Under the pieces are notes generated by a model that saw only the letters and a program-made list of their open reading frames with translations, made no database searches and had not been told where the DNA came from. Position numbers and translations under genes: made by a program. A DNA stretch of 64,000 nt from Chelonoidis abingdonii (lineage: Eukaryota > Chordata > Testudines > Testudinidae): positions 18,128,662-18,192,661 of the forward strand of contig NC_133790.1 in the NCBI RefSeq assembly GCF_003597395.2, read 5' to 3'. How positions within the stretch are numbered: position 1 is the first letter of the stretch; each line of letters opens with the position of its first letter. Shown here piece by piece: positions 21,961 to 33,829 of the stretch.

Positions 21961-22360
21961 TCAGCCCTGGCACGTTGGGGGACAAATTATGCCCTGGATG
22001 AGGAGGTGGGTAAGGAAGAAGGGGGACCAGGGCCAATGGGGATCTGGAGGAGGCAGCGGAGGTCAAGGTGTTGGCAGGGGGTGAGTCCAGGGATCATGCC
22101 CAAAACCCTGCAGCTGGAGGACAGAGCCCACCACCCCAGGGCAGAAGCCTGAAGCCTGAGCCACAACACCCCTGGGAAAGTGGGGAAATCACACTGGTTG
22201 CCTCCTCCTATGGTGTTTGTGGCTCCAGAAGGGCTAGGGACGAACCCCTTCAGGCAGCCCCAGAGGAGGAGCTGCTGCTTTGCCAACACCCTCTGTCCTC
22301 CCCAGTCACAGCCCAGGAGTCTGTGGCTGCAAGAAAAGCCCATGCCGCATTTGAGAAACT
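21960..22360. repeat. GC-rich interspersed repeat body
   Basis: From CAGCCCTGGCACGTTGGGGG onward there is a sharp rise in G+C with purine-rich GGAGGAGG-type segments, then a return to AT-rich sequence after GAGAAACTCTCCC (about 22350). The boundaries and the lack of a conserved frame suggest a decayed non-autonomous DNA transposon. Open frames on both strands here shadow one another. Confidence 0.45.
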
Positions 22361-23029
22361 CTCCCTAGCTGGCATGCAAAGAGACCTCCCTCTTCTTGCA
22401 TTCACAGAATTGCATGAGCAGCAGTGACATTACTTCCAGAAGAACAGCTTAGGCTCACTGTGCAATCTGTATTGATAATTTTTATGCATGGGTCAAGCTG
22501 CAGTGTTTTGTGAGCAGCTAGTCAGGAGCCAGCAACCTTTGAATCGTTATGATGGTTCTGCCTCTGAGTTTGGAGGTTTCTTCAGCTCACACTTGATTTC
22601 AGAATTCATGGACAGGACAGCATCAGAGACCTTGACCTTGCTTACTGAAGGTCAGACCATGTGTTTGGATGCACACTGAGCGCTCCCGACAAAGGAAATA
22701 TGATCAGAGTCCTGGTAGACTTGCTCCTCTTTTTTCCCCAATCACATTTCCCGTCTCTGCATGTAAGTGCCATGCTGTATTAGAGTATCTTTTCTTCTGC
22801 ATTGGGCAGTTTGCTAAAATCCTGGGCTGGGGCAATCAAAAGTAATTGTATTATTTCAGAGTGATAGGCTGTTGTGTGATAGCTATGGCAGTTTCTTGAG
22901 ATACCCTGGACAAACCTTATTGAATAAAGTTTAAGTATATTTGGAGTCCATTGCATTAAAAATGCAAAGTTTATGTATTATGGTGGGGTTATATGTCACT
23001 GCTCTTGCGGGGAGACATGGCCAGTGTCA

Positions 23030-23700
23030 GCCTTGGGGAGTGTTGTGAACTGCAAAGGATTATTTTAAACAACGTGACAGACAAAGTTAAGTGAAGTTCC
23101 TAGGAAATACTTGGGGGAGGAGAATGCAAATTACCACCCCTAGTTATGCAAAGACCCAGCCTTTTGAAGCTCCTCCCTGAGGAGTAGGGGACCATTGCCT
23201 GGCTGATTACTTATTCGTGGTCTGCAGATCAAAGATCCGGACTGTATAAAGGAGTGGCTCACAGCTTCATCGTGCTTGTTCTGAACAAACAAACTGTTAC
23301 AAACCTGTGACCACAGCAAAACCCTTTGACTGGGTTTGCAGGGTTGATTCCTACCAGAGCCCTCACTGGAGTTGGGGTGATCTCTGGTAAGCTTATTAGC
23401 ATGTGTGTAGTTTCTTTTGATGTTTTAATGTTTTCTGTGTAATACGTTCACTTTAAGAATGAATGTGCTTGCTTAGGCAAAGCTGTGTGGGACCTTAAAA
23501 CTGTGGGCAATTACACTGTGTATAGCCTCTGAGAAGAAAGGCAAAGCAGCCCTACTTAGGCAGTCAGGGTAGGCAGGAAACCGGGCATATTTTCATATTG
23601 AAACACCTCCACCCCAGTCTGGAGGGAGAGAGATGCATGTCTCTGCCCAAGAGAGGTGACTGCTGGAAGTGCGAGTGGGTGCCCTTGGTGGATCATAGAG
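23030..23700 (+). repeat. Possible solitary LTR-like repeat
   Basis: A TATA-type box (ACTGTATAAAGGAG, TATAAA at 23245-23250) is followed about 30-40 bases later by CGTGCTTGTTCTGAACAAAC and a GT-rich stretch, a layout like the promoter and R region of an LTR. There is no neighbouring gag, pol or env frame. Termini and target duplication were not established, so this remains a guess. Confidence 0.3.
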
Positions 23701-24741
23701 GGGGAGTACAGGTGCAGTTGCCCTGAACTGTGCCACTCTTATCTAAACATTAGGGTATATTGCTGAATAATAATGTATCCTATTTGTTACTGTTCTGTAA
23801 CTAATCACATCATCTATAGTTGAAATCAAAGCCCATTAAGGAGCAAAGCTCTTCACGGCCAAGTTTCGAAGCAGCAAATCCTGCCCCTTTTCAGCCTCGG
23901 AGGGCTCCAGGAACAGAGACATATTTGCAGGAGTTAGGAAGGGAGCAGGACGTAGTGAATCTATGTAGGGGGCCCAAACCATTGTGCACTACAGGTGCGC
24001 ATGTAGCAGGCCTAGAGGCAGAGAAAAACAGAGAAGTGGGTCCACTGAATTAGCATCTATCACTCCACTGGCAGTTTGTATAGGTCAGGGGCTACAGCAT
24101 CATCAGGGCTTCACTGTCTGGGCTTCTAGATTAAATCCTTGGATGGTTTGAGCTGTTTCAGTCTCACTCATGTTAACAGCTTCAAAAGTCTACTCAGTGT
24201 CAGCAGACATACCCACACGAGATCCATCTAATATATATGCCTATACACAAACACACATGATCTATCTAACATGCACGCACTGCACAGATATATAAAAATA
24301 GGTGTACTTTGTTTTTATAAACATGAACTTGAGGGTAAAATTATTTTCCCCAAATAAAAATGTTTCATCCTGGTTGTTTTTTTTTGTTTCTCATTACAAA
24401 TTCCGGACACATTCCAGCATTGTCTTCTGGGCAGCAAACTGTATCATTTTGGACCTGTGCATGAGGTTTAATTCATATAATTCAGCAAAACAAAAGTGAA
24501 AAAACTGTACAGTACACAAAAGAGAAATAAATTAACTTTCTGGTTTTGGGTTTTTTTTAAACAGAGGACTTGCATGTGATATTTGGAAGCCCATTTCTTA
24601 GAGTTTTTGAAGCTTATGAGGTTTTCTTTTAGGGACAGCACTAAATAATGTAGCAGTGAAGCTGGTAGTTTGAGGCTTGCTAAATGAAATCTGCTTATCT
24701 GGTAGATTGGCATATGTAAATTAGCAAAGCTTGGTCTATAT

Positions 24742-25027
24742 CAGGGGTCTGCAATCAGAAGTGGTGTGCCGAGTCTTCCATTTATTCACTCTCGTTGAAG
24801 GTTTCGCATGCCAGTAATACGTTAATGTTTTTAGAAGGTCTCTTTCTATAAGTCTATAATATGTAACTAAACTATTATTGTATGTAAAGTAAATAAGCTT
24901 TTTAAAATGTTTAAGAAGCTTCATTTAAAATGCAGAGCCCACCCAGACTGGTGGCCAGGACCCAGGCAGTGAGAGTGCTACTGGAAATCAGCTCATGCGC
25001 TGTCTTTGCCATAGGTTCCCTACCCCG
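24742..25027. mobile_element. Short non-autonomous hAT-like transposon
   Basis: The left end is CAGGGGTCTGCAA and the right end GGTTCCCTACCCC, imperfect terminal inverted repeats of the hAT type. The flanks GGTCTATA on the left and GGTCTGTG on the right could be a decayed 8-base target duplication. The interior (GAAGTGGTGTGCCGAGTCTT, then an AT-rich part) matches a repeat I recall as very common in turtles. It encodes no transposase. Confidence 0.7.
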
Positions 25028-26424
25028 GTCTGTGTGCTTCACTTTGGTTCATGTAGTAATGATTTGGCTCATGGTGATTAATTTTGGTTACAATAAAAGT
25101 TTTGACTGAGTTGAGTACTACAAAGTGTCATGCAAGATGACTGCATTTAGGATGTTTGGCTGCCCCATTTAGAACCAACCCAAAAAGGATGGATTTTTAA
25201 ATAAAACCTATAGCTCTCAGAGATGTAAAAATTTCCAGTGCCAGAGTCAGTCTAGTTTTCAAGAAAATAGAAATGTCCGTCTTGAAGGAGGTACAGGTGC
25301 ATTTCTTATGCTATACTATGGTAACTGAAGCAAACCTAAACATTCCTGTCTGTTCTCTATATTCAAATGCAACATAGTATTTATCATTCTTCACGGAAAA
25401 TAAAACAAACTGTTGTTGACTTTTTTCTTTTTGCTGAGGTAAATAGGTAGTTACCCTGAGAAATGAGCATCTTCATGTGTGTGTTGGAAATATAGAGAAA
25501 ATTTTTCAGTTATCCCAGTTGTCCTAATATAAATTTGTACAATGACTTGAGGGCACCTTCATTTCTGTTATAGGGTATCCTTTGAACAGATCTGTTTTCA
25601 TGGGTGTCACAGAAGCTGACTAGGTCAATTCAGGACAAATCATGAATAACACCCTATAATTTAAGTAAGAGGTAAACCTTTAAGGGCCAGTCTGGGTGGA
25701 AAACATTAAAACTATTTTCATCTTCACCACTTCCACTGTTCTGCCACCTTCTAAATTTAGCATAACTGATATTGAATGCGGAATGATCAATTGCATTTGT
25801 ATAGTGTACTTATGACACTAAAGGGTAAGACAGGATATTGGTCTGAATTTGTGGCATTTGTTTTTTTTTTATTGTAATGTAACTATTGTGCAAAGATTCC
25901 TGTACAGAGTTTCAGGGATTTATTCCTGAAACAGATTTTACCTTGGTGGGTGAAATAAGTAGAGTATTAATTTAATATCCAATCTGCCTCTGTTGGAGGG
26001 ATGCATCCTATCCTGACATTCTTGTGAGCTTTTCCATATATAGGTTCAATGAGGTTGTTCCTTTGCAAGTGATGCAGTTTATGCACAGGATTTGTGTCGT
26101 AGAACGGGGAGGAAACCAGCCCACAGTTACTTCTCTAACATCTTTGTTTCTTCAGTGTAAGTGAAATAATTGCTTTAATGGGCATCAATGTATTGGTTAA
26201 GCGTATTGAATCTTGTCATGTTGATGTTAGTATTACAGCTTCATGAGGTTTGACAATTACAGCATATAATTAGGCGTGGCAGAATTGGATTTTTATATTA
26301 TAATTTTGGCTGATATCGGTGTTCATTTTTAAGCATTTTTTTCCAATTATTGATTTAAATGTTCACAGTTGCGGGAAATTTATGGAGTGGTCAGACAATA
26401 ATAATTATTTTATGACAGTAAAAG

Positions 26425-26522
26425 CAGCAGAGAATCCTGTGGCACCTTATAGACTAACAGACGTTTTGGAGCGTGAGCCTTCGTGGGTGAATACCCACTT
26501 CGTCAGACACAGGATTTATGAC
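26425..26522 (-). repeat. Turtle-type short repeat fragment (GGCACCTTATAGACTAACAG)
   Basis: The block AATCCTGTGGCACCTTATAG continuing ACTAACAGACGTTTTGGAGC and ending TTCGTCAGA is near identical to a repeat I remember from turtle genomes, usually quoted on the other strand with AGTCTATAAGGTGCCACAGG. It has few mismatches to that memory, so the insertion appears young. Its class (SINE or DNA element) I leave open. Confidence 0.65.
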
Positions 26523-26950
26523 AGTAGACATTGAGATTCAGAGTTAAACCTTTATAACCATTAAAACACACAGTTGTGAACATCACACATCAAAATATGT
26601 AAAGTAAATCAAGATAAGTTCTTAAGCACAGTTTTTCTTTCTTTGCCTCTCTGTAAATTTAGATCAAAGGAAATATTTTTTTCGTGGGTTTGTGTGTTCG
26701 GTGAAATCGATGTTTACCATCATTTACCAACAAAGATCTAATCCATTCACGCCTTAAAGTTTGAGTCAATGAACCTATATATAATGAAGGCTGTATTGCA
26801 CAAGCAGTGCCTCTTCTGTATCCATGTTTATTTCAGGCATTCATTTATTCGGTTAGGCATATAAGGGGAGAGTCAGCAAAATCCCTTTAAATATCACCTT
26901 TGAAGTTCGGTTGGAATATTTAACCCTCTGCAACCAGCTGTCAAGCCATT

Positions 26951-27238
26951 AGGGTCTGGCTACACTGCAATAAAAGACCCATGGCACAGCCGTGGCTAGC
27001 CTGGGTCAGTTGACTTGGGTTTGGGCTGCTGGGCTGTAAAATTGCAGTGTAGACGTTTGGGCTCAGGCTTGACCTCGGGCTCTGAGCTCTCTCAAGGAGG
27101 AAAGGTCTCGAAGCCTGTGCTCGAACATCTACACTGCTATTTTTAGTCCCACAGTCTGAGCCCTGAAAGCTTGGGTCAGCTGACCCAGGCTCTGGAACTT
27201 CGTGTGGTGGGTTTTTTATCACAGTGTAGACAGACCCA
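26951..27238. mobile_element. MITE with long terminal inverted repeats
   Basis: The left end GGGTCTGGCTACACTGCAAT and the right end GCAGACAGACCC-type sequence (ATCACAGTGTAGACAGACCC) are reverse complements with few mismatches. The homology continues inward (GACTTGGGTTTGGGCTGCTG against the GGTCAGCTGACCCAGGC side), so the whole 288 bases can fold back. No coding capacity. Very common in turtles in my memory. Confidence 0.7.
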
Positions 27239-27679
27239 CAGTGTTCTGATTTGCATGAAATTCACCATTTCTACCCAGTATGGCATGACCCAGGCTTTTA
27301 GATCTCCCCTTAGGATTGTAATACCTTTTACTGAGAAAAATGCAGAATTACCTGCACATTTTTTCCCAAACCCATTAATGCTTTCTGCCTGGGGTGTGCC
27401 CTCCTTACCAGTGCATCCATGGTGGCGGGGGAGACCAGGCACGTTGTCTCTTAGTCTGCCTGTCTGTTCTGCCCGTTTCCCTGCCTCTTACATGTGAAGT
27501 GTGGAACCCTGCCCCATTCTCCGTGGGGCTGCTAGGGAGGGGGAAAAGCTGAAAGTTTCAGGCATTGGGAGCTAGTTGATTAGCAAGGCAGTGTTTGAAG
27601 AAGCTGGGATTGAATGGCCCCTTTCCCCCCACCCCAAAAATTCAAAGTCTTGCCACTAGGACAAAGCTGATGTCTAGAG

Positions 27680-28360
27680 CCATGCACAAAGCTGATGTCT
27701 AGAGCCCTGCGTGGATGCACAAAGGTGTATTTGCATCCAATCCGCGATCCTCAAAAATTATCTGTAGAACGCCAGAGTCAAGTTGGAGAGAACTGCATAG
27801 GGAGCCCGCATGGAGTTGCAGACCCTCCACCTGCCCTTTGCCAGGCAGGGACACTGCTGGGGGCTGGTCTCAGCCTCCCCTCGCTGCTCAGGTAGGTGGA
27901 GGATCTGCCATGGCTCCCCTGTTGGGCTCCATGTTGGCCTGGCTGGGGGAGAAGTAGACCTGTGGAGCTGCCCGGGGGCTGCTTCAGCCCCCCACGCAGG
28001 GCAGGTGGAGAGTCTGCCGTGACTGCCCACCTGGCTCTTACTATGGCCGGGCTGCAGCTCCGAGGTGTGCCACTCCCCGGCCGGAGCTGGGTCAGGAAGA
28101 GACGCATTGGCAGCTATGGGGAGCTGTGGTGGACCCTCCACCTGCCCTGGGTTTGGGGCCCAAGCAGCCCCCCACCCAGTGTCCCTACCCTCCAAGCCCC
28201 TCTCCCAGGGCAGGTGGAGGATCTGTGCCGCAGTTCCTCACAGCTGCCTGCCCACTCTTACTGTCAGAGCCCTGTGCAGATACAAAATTTGTATCCAAAT
28301 CCACGCTGCTATCCACAGAAGTGGTCCACGGATATCTGCAGAAATGAAGAGCCACAGTGC
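27680..28360. repeat. Repeat with direct end blocks and repeated GCAGGTGGAG motifs
   Basis: Two similar blocks in the same orientation, AGAGCCCTGCGTGGATGC (about 27699) and CAGAGCCCTGTGCAGATAC (about 28265), flank a GC-rich interior. The interior has the motif CAGGTGGAG at 27995 and 28207 (also AGGTGGAGG at 27893) and its complement CTCCACCTGCCCT at 27824 and 28136. Open frames on both strands follow from this composition and are not genes. Confidence 0.55.
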
Positions 28361-28839
28361 TGAACCCAGTAGTCTAACAGATAACAGTGTAACTCCATAG
28401 CCACATATGCAAAAAGACTGGGAAGCTCCCTTAGATGGCAGTTTACACCAGCTAAGGATCTGCAGCTTGGTTCATAAGGAAAAATTCATCCAACACCACC
28501 TCTCCCTTGGTCAGCCACATTCACTGTCACTAGGAACTAGTTGTAAATTGTTAATTTCACTAATGATTTTAGAAACAGCAAATAGAGACTAGTGTCCTCA
28601 TTACTGAATGCAAATCCAATGAAAGTTCTGCCAAAGCGCTGGTATGCCAGTCAGTATGAAACGAACGGAGTCAGCAATGAAGAGTAAAAGCAATAGGAAA
28701 AACCCCTAACGTAGGCACTAGGTTGACGAAGCAAAAGTCTTTGTGAACATTTTAAACAAAAATGTACTGATAATGGTAAACTAGGGCCTGGATCATATGC
28801 CTCCTATGACTGACCCAGAAAGACATTTTTATAAACCTA

Positions 28840-28935
28840 GAGCCTGATTTGTTAAACTGGAAGGTCTGGCGGGCACTGTCTATGTACAGCACCCAGCACA
28901 ATGGTGCCTGGTTCCCTACTAAGCATCTAGCTGCT
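28840..28935 (+). repeat. Ancient SINE-like 3' fragment
   Basis: The sequence GTACAGCACCCAGCACAATG followed by GTGCCTGGTTCC resembles the GTACAGCGCCTAGCACAATG tail of widespread old amniote SINEs. It is short and diverged. Confidence 0.45.
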
Positions 28936-29329
28936 GCACACTACAAATGATTGCTGGGGGCTTTCAGATTTCAGCAGTCAGCCTTTCTTCTCCTGACCCA
29001 ATGGTAACATGTAGATTCATTTTTGCTGCTAGGATCAAAGCAAGCTTTTTTTCAATGTTCCTCAACCCAAAGGAGGCTTCAGAAGGTTCATTGATCCAGT
29101 CCTTCTTGTCCATTTCACAGTTTTTCCCTTTATACTCCACTCTTTAGTTTTCCAGCTTTCATCTCTCTCCTGCACCAGCACCATCAGTACTGGAGCACCT
29201 AGTTAATTAGTGGTCCCTCCACTGCCTCTGTGGTAACGTTCTCGCATGTTGTTTTCTAGCTACACAATCATATGAGACAAAGGATACAGTTCAAGGGTCT
29301 AGTCAGGTAAATTCTTACTACTCAATGTA

Positions 29330-29640
29330 GTGCTTATTATTATGAGTACTCACAGGAATGAGTATTTTTATTATACTATTATGGTAACAGCCAGAGACCC
29401 AAACCAAAATCAGTGCCTCGTTGTTCTTGACAATGTACAAACACAAAAGTAATAGAGTGTCCCTGCCCTAGAGTTTACAGTGGAAGTAGACAAGATAGAC
29501 CGGGCTGGGGTGGGGGGTGAGAGAGGATGGATCACCCCCATTTTACATACAGAGAGCTGAGACATGCCTGAGGTCAAACAGGAAGTCTATGGCAGGGAAC
29601 TGAGCCAAGATCCCAATCTAGCATCTTTACTACACAACCA
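29330..29640 (-). repeat. MIR-like CORE-SINE or related old repeat, minus orientation
   Basis: Features in order are TTATTATTATGAG, GACAATGTACAAACAC, GTCCCTGCCCTAGAGTTTAC, CCCATTTTACATACAGAG, CTGAGGTCAAACAGGAAGTC and a TCCCAATCTAG-type end. This is the reverse complement of the MIR layout. Divergence is high, as expected for an old insertion. Confidence 0.55.
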
Positions 29641-30237
29641 CCCTTCTTTAGTAAGTGTAGGCAGTATTGAGCCCTACTTTTGTCTGAAGTCTGGAAATCT
29701 GTTCCAGGCCAGGTGGACGTCGTTATTTCATGTCAGACTTTAACAACACTAGTTAATAACAAAAACAGTAGCAGATTTCAAAATATTGTAGGTTCTACAT
29801 AAGGATAATTTTGGGGCAACAGGGTGATGGATCCCCGAAAAAGAACAAAACCGTTGAGGCTGTTTGGATTCTGGAGTACAATCTCTCATCATTCCCCCCG
29901 CCCCCATGATACCTACGTAAAAGTAGGTCATGTATGGGGTCTAAACTAGTTGCATTAGAAATGGCACTCGGACTTTGAAAAAGGACTGGCAACAGAAAAT
30001 TTCTAATAATTTTTCATTCATCTTGTCAAAAGATGAAGATCCATAAATACCAGCAAAATATATTAATATTGTAGGAGGTCTAGCCTTGGGGTAAGGGAAT
30101 ATTTCATTGAGATTTCCAGTGCTAAGAGAGAATTGCGGCGCAGCTATCTGGCTGCTTCTGAACTACCAGTAGCAAACAAGAAGATACAGGACTGGAACTA
30201 CTGGTTAAAAATCTCTCTGTATCAAACAACACGGTAT

Positions 30238-30565
30238 CCACCTTGTAACTGTTGTTCTTCGAGATGTGTTGCTCATATCCATTCCAGTAGGTGTATGCCG
30301 CCGCATCGCCTTGAGAACTTTTACCCTAGCAACTCCAGCGGCCGCAGGTCGCCCCTAGATGTGGCGCCGCCGCATGGCGTATACCATACTCCGCCAGCTT
30401 CAGCGTCTCTTTTCTTGGGGCTACCTCCGACAGTGGGGAGAGTGTGCGGGTGTGGGGAATGGATAGAGCAACACATTAAAAGAAGTAAACGTTGGGTGAG
30501 TACCGTGTTTTCTTCTTCGAGTGCTGCTCATATCCATTCCAGTAGGTGTCCCAAGCTTACCTAGG
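30238..30565 (-). repeat. Terminal repeat and internal complementary region of DIRS copy 3
   Basis: GTAACTGTTGTTCTTCGAGA starts at about 30245 and TGTTGCTCATATCCATTCCA follows. The opposite orientation (GGAATGGATAGAGCAACACA) appears at about 30459-30478 and the forward block again at about 30515-30540 (CTTCTTCGAGTGCTGCTCAT). This is the same head-to-head layout as in copies 1 and 2. Confidence 0.7.
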
Positions 30566-31521
30566 CGGTGGGTGCGAGTGAGAGGTTCACAGTGGGTAAC
30601 ACAGCAGAGCCGAAGGGCCATCATCCCTGGATGCTGGACCAGGGCATAATGGGTAGCAAAGGTGTGCACGGGAGGACCAGTCGTCCCTGCAGATCTTCGC
30701 GGATGGGTACTCGTGCCGAGAACGTCGACAAGCCTGGGCTCGGTAGAGTGCGCCGTTACTGCTGCTGGAGGAGGATGCGCCAGGTCGTAAACAGTGTCCG
30801 TATACAGGAAGTACCCATGTAGGAAATCCTCTGAGGAGAGACTGGGTAACCCTCTAACTCGCTCAGCGACGGCGACAAAGAGCTGGGTGGACTTACGGAT
30901 GGTTTGGTTCGCTCTATATAAAAGGCGAGTGCTCTGCGCACATCTAAGGAGTGTAACTGTTGCTCTTGCGAGACAAGTGCGGTTTCGGGAAGAAGACGGG
31001 TAGGAATAGTCCTGGTTCACATGAAAGGCTGAGACGACTTTGGAAGAAATGCGGGGTGCGGCCTCAGTTGCCACCTTGTCCCGATGGAACACCGTATACG
31101 GGGATCTACGACGAGGGCGCGCAGCTCTGATCACGCGCCGAGCAGAAGTGATCGCCACCAGGAATGCTGTCTTCCAGGACAAGTAGAGGAGGGAAACACG
31201 TAGCCAGCGGCCAAACGGGGGAGACATGAGATGGGACACACCAGGTTGAGATCCAGGAGGGGCTGTGGCAGACCTGGGGGTAAAGGGGCTCCCAGCCCTT
31301 GAGGAATCTAGACACCATTGTGCGAGAAGACCGAGCGCCGTCACTCCCTGAGTGGAAGGTGGAGATTGGCGCGCTACGTGAAACGCTGGATGTAGACGCG
31401 ACAGTGGCAGTGTCCTTTGTTTCCGTTGAGGATTCACATTAGTGTGTTTTTGTATATCTATGAAACCACTGGATTTTGGATACGAGTCGGTGGGTTGGAA
31501 CGCTTTGCTTCCTGCTTGCAC
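30421..31521 (-). pseudogene. DIRS tyrosine recombinase remnant, copy 3
   Basis: An open frame of 366 codons and the longest recombinase frame in the window. It contains AFLVAITSARR (about residues 125-135, with the first catalytic Arg), YTVFHRDKV (about 147-155), a VVSAFHVNQDYSYPS segment, LYRANQTIRKS (about 200-210), VAVAERVRGLPSLSSEDF and VTAHSTEPR. It ends with PPVHTFATHYALVQH, which holds the His and the presumed Tyr nucleophile. In copy 1 the box reads HSTR; here HSTE replaces the HxxR arginine, and the GPP in front of VHTF replaces the usual ATWSS-like sequence. The N-terminal part reads differently from family expectation, so it may be frameshifted before about residue 75. The last 70 residues run into the internal complementary region and are not recombinase. 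Probably inactive. Confidence 0.65.
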
Positions 31522-32802
31522 GTGCTGGTGAAACGTTTTTCCGATTTTGGCCTCTACGGTATGTTTCTTGCGCTTGTCGTATGGTGGTTTTTCGCCTCTT
31601 CTTTATTGCTTTTTGCCTCACAAGTTTACCGTTGGCTTCGACGGAATGAGCAATTAACTTCTGGACCGGTGTTTAGGCCTACTCATGGAACCATGCTGAG
31701 GAAGGTGTCACGCGACGTTGGGTATTCCGGGTGGACTTAGGGAGGCGTGCCGGGTTGGTCTTCTTGGTTGGGCGGCCGTGATCAAGGGCCAGGTTGAAGA
31801 GGCCGGGGTAATTCTTCGGGTGGCGGACAACCGATGCGGTTCCAGGGCATGTAGGGAAGTATCCGGGAGTGAGCTGGAGAAGTTGGCCCCCATGCCGTGT
31901 ATGCGACTCAATCATAGCGGGATGTTCCTGTTCTTTGGCTGCGTCTGGTCAGAAGGGACTTTGGGTCTTATATTATCAGGAACCGGGTGGACTCTGCTGA
32001 TATGATAGAGACTGCCGTTCGCCTCCAGTGGAATGACAGAAAGGCGTCGGCTCGCGGCACTTCGAGTTGCCCAGCGGCTTTTGCGGCCTCTCTGGGTGTT
32101 GGCTGCGAGGAGCTAGTAAATCCTGTGCATCTCCTGTTCGATGGGCGTTCTCAATCTCTTTGCGGTGCCCCCCGTGGTTGTGCGCTTAAGGCCGACGTTT
32201 TCCCTATCGGTCGGCGGGATTCGTCCGTTCCCGTCGGATGTGTGAGGATTGAAGCAAGGGCGGCGTCCGGGGTGCGGCGATTAGGCCGTATCGTTCGCTG
32301 GGAGCCTGAGCGGAGTGTAGTCTGATGCACGGGTCCGCCCGGGGGTGGAGTTCTTGGGTCCCGAGCCGGCCGAAGGCTCTCCCTCTAGCGATCAATGTGT
32401 TTTGTCGCGCCGTGCGCTCAGGCTGTGAGTTGAGCGCCTCATGCACACTAACGCTCTCGAGAGGTGATCTGCTATACCCTCGAAAACGCCAGGTTAGGGA
32501 GATCTTCGTTCGCCGCCTCTGCTCCGTTATGTGTATCACCTGTATGGTGTTATTCTACGATGCTGCTTTCCCTGGTGGGCTCTTCTTCTACGTGCGTCGG
32601 GCATCTTGTTCCTTCGGCTGCGGCTTTCGGGTTGTGGTGTTCTGCTTGCGCCGGTCCGACTCGGAGGATTGGTTGCTGTACAATCCTCGCTACCCTTTTT
32701 CAGCGCGGCGTGTGTTCGCGCCTCTGCCGTGGTATTCGTGCTTTACGTCACTGCACAGGCGTACTGCGGCCACTTCACCTCCACATGAGCCCAGGCAGCG
32801 GT
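31522..32802 (-). pseudogene. Broken RNase H end and following DIRS region, copy 3
   Basis: This lies between the RNase H remnant and the recombinase ORF of the minus-strand element. Base composition is GC-rich like the rest of the element. Pieces such as TACCACGGCAGAGG (complement of about 32728) equal the ACACGGCAGAGG of RNase H in copy 1. No frame stays open for long. Confidence 0.45.
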
Positions 32803-33447
32803 CTACCGCATCACTTGGCGCCTTGCCCGTTCTTTTCGGGTCACTCCCGGATGTGAAATGGAGGGCGAGCATCGGGAGGAGCCAAGCGACCCTGGGTCCG
32901 GAGGGTCCCCTAGGTGAGCCCCACCCCAAGTGCTGACTGCATCCGTCGTCCAGGGATCGCGACGGGCTGGGGCTGCTGAAAATGAAGCGCCGCACATACG
33001 ACGGACTGATCTAAGCCAACCATTGGAAAGCAGAGGCAGGACGACTTGGGGAATCGTGACCACCGTGTCAACCGGGCGCCTGGCTGCCTCCGCCAGGGGG
33101 TTGGGCGCAGCCCAGGCTCCGGCAAGGCAATAAAGGTCCCTTGCCGCTGAGAAATGTCTCGGGCGTGACGGGACTAATGAGCCTCTACCCAGAATCTGGC
33201 GGGAGCTAAGACGTGATCGACTCGATGGCCCCAGGGCTGGAGTCAACGAGCCCCTGGCACGGCCAGCCGCGGCCGCATCGACATCGGGTGCTCCTTCTGG
33301 GCTGCTTAGCCGGGGTAGAGGATGACGAGGGCTCTTCCCAGACGGTGCCGAGAAGATGGAGCCGCTGCGTTTTCCGCGGGTGCAGAGGGATCGTGCCGGA
33401 GCCGCGCTCGTGCCAGGGCGGCGCCGGGTGAAGTTGCCCGCTTCCAT
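32803..33447 (-). pseudogene. Fused gag-like and RNase H remnant of DIRS copy 3
   Basis: The open frame of 214 codons starts with a Ser/Arg/Pro-rich gag-like part (about residues 1-85). It continues into a segment ending with SNGWLRSVRRMCG (about 140-152) and a TDAVSTWGGAHLGD piece (about 168-181), the degraded counterpart of the RNase H TDASSLGWGAHLG box at 3799 of copy 1. All of the reverse transcriptase between these two parts is absent. The frame across the join is open, which may be chance. No catalytic function is likely, since the reverse transcriptase is gone and the RNase H is partial. Confidence 0.55.
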
Positions 33448-33829
33448 AAGGAGCGTCGGAGGCGCTGGTCCTCGCTCCTTCTTAGTCCGAGGCGGAAGGC
33501 TTTGCGATGCGGCACTCTCTGAGACGTGTGATTCCCCAGGCAGCTTTAAGCAGGCGGTCGTGGGATCACTGGTGGGGCATCGGGCTTTTTACCAAGCCAA
33601 GCACGCTTGAATCCGCGAACCAGGGCATCAGCCCAGCCCGGGCGCGGGAAAAGGCTCGCAGCCCGAACCCGCTAACTACACTATATAACTACAAGAACTA
33701 TAACTATACCTACAACTATATTAGACTAGTTAAACTATAACTAACTAACATAGAACTGTAACGATGAACAAGAGAAGCTAGGGATGTGGAGGTCGCTATG
33801 CGCGCTCACAGTTTTTCCAACGACCGACA

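Noticed and set aside
26425..26522. tRNA gene or tRNA pseudogene
   Set aside because: No cloverleaf or A/B boxes could be read; it matches a known turtle interspersed repeat from memory.
27758..28363. Several frames of 109-155 codons on both strands
   Set aside because: They lie in a GC-rich repeat with internal repeated motifs; no frame is favoured.
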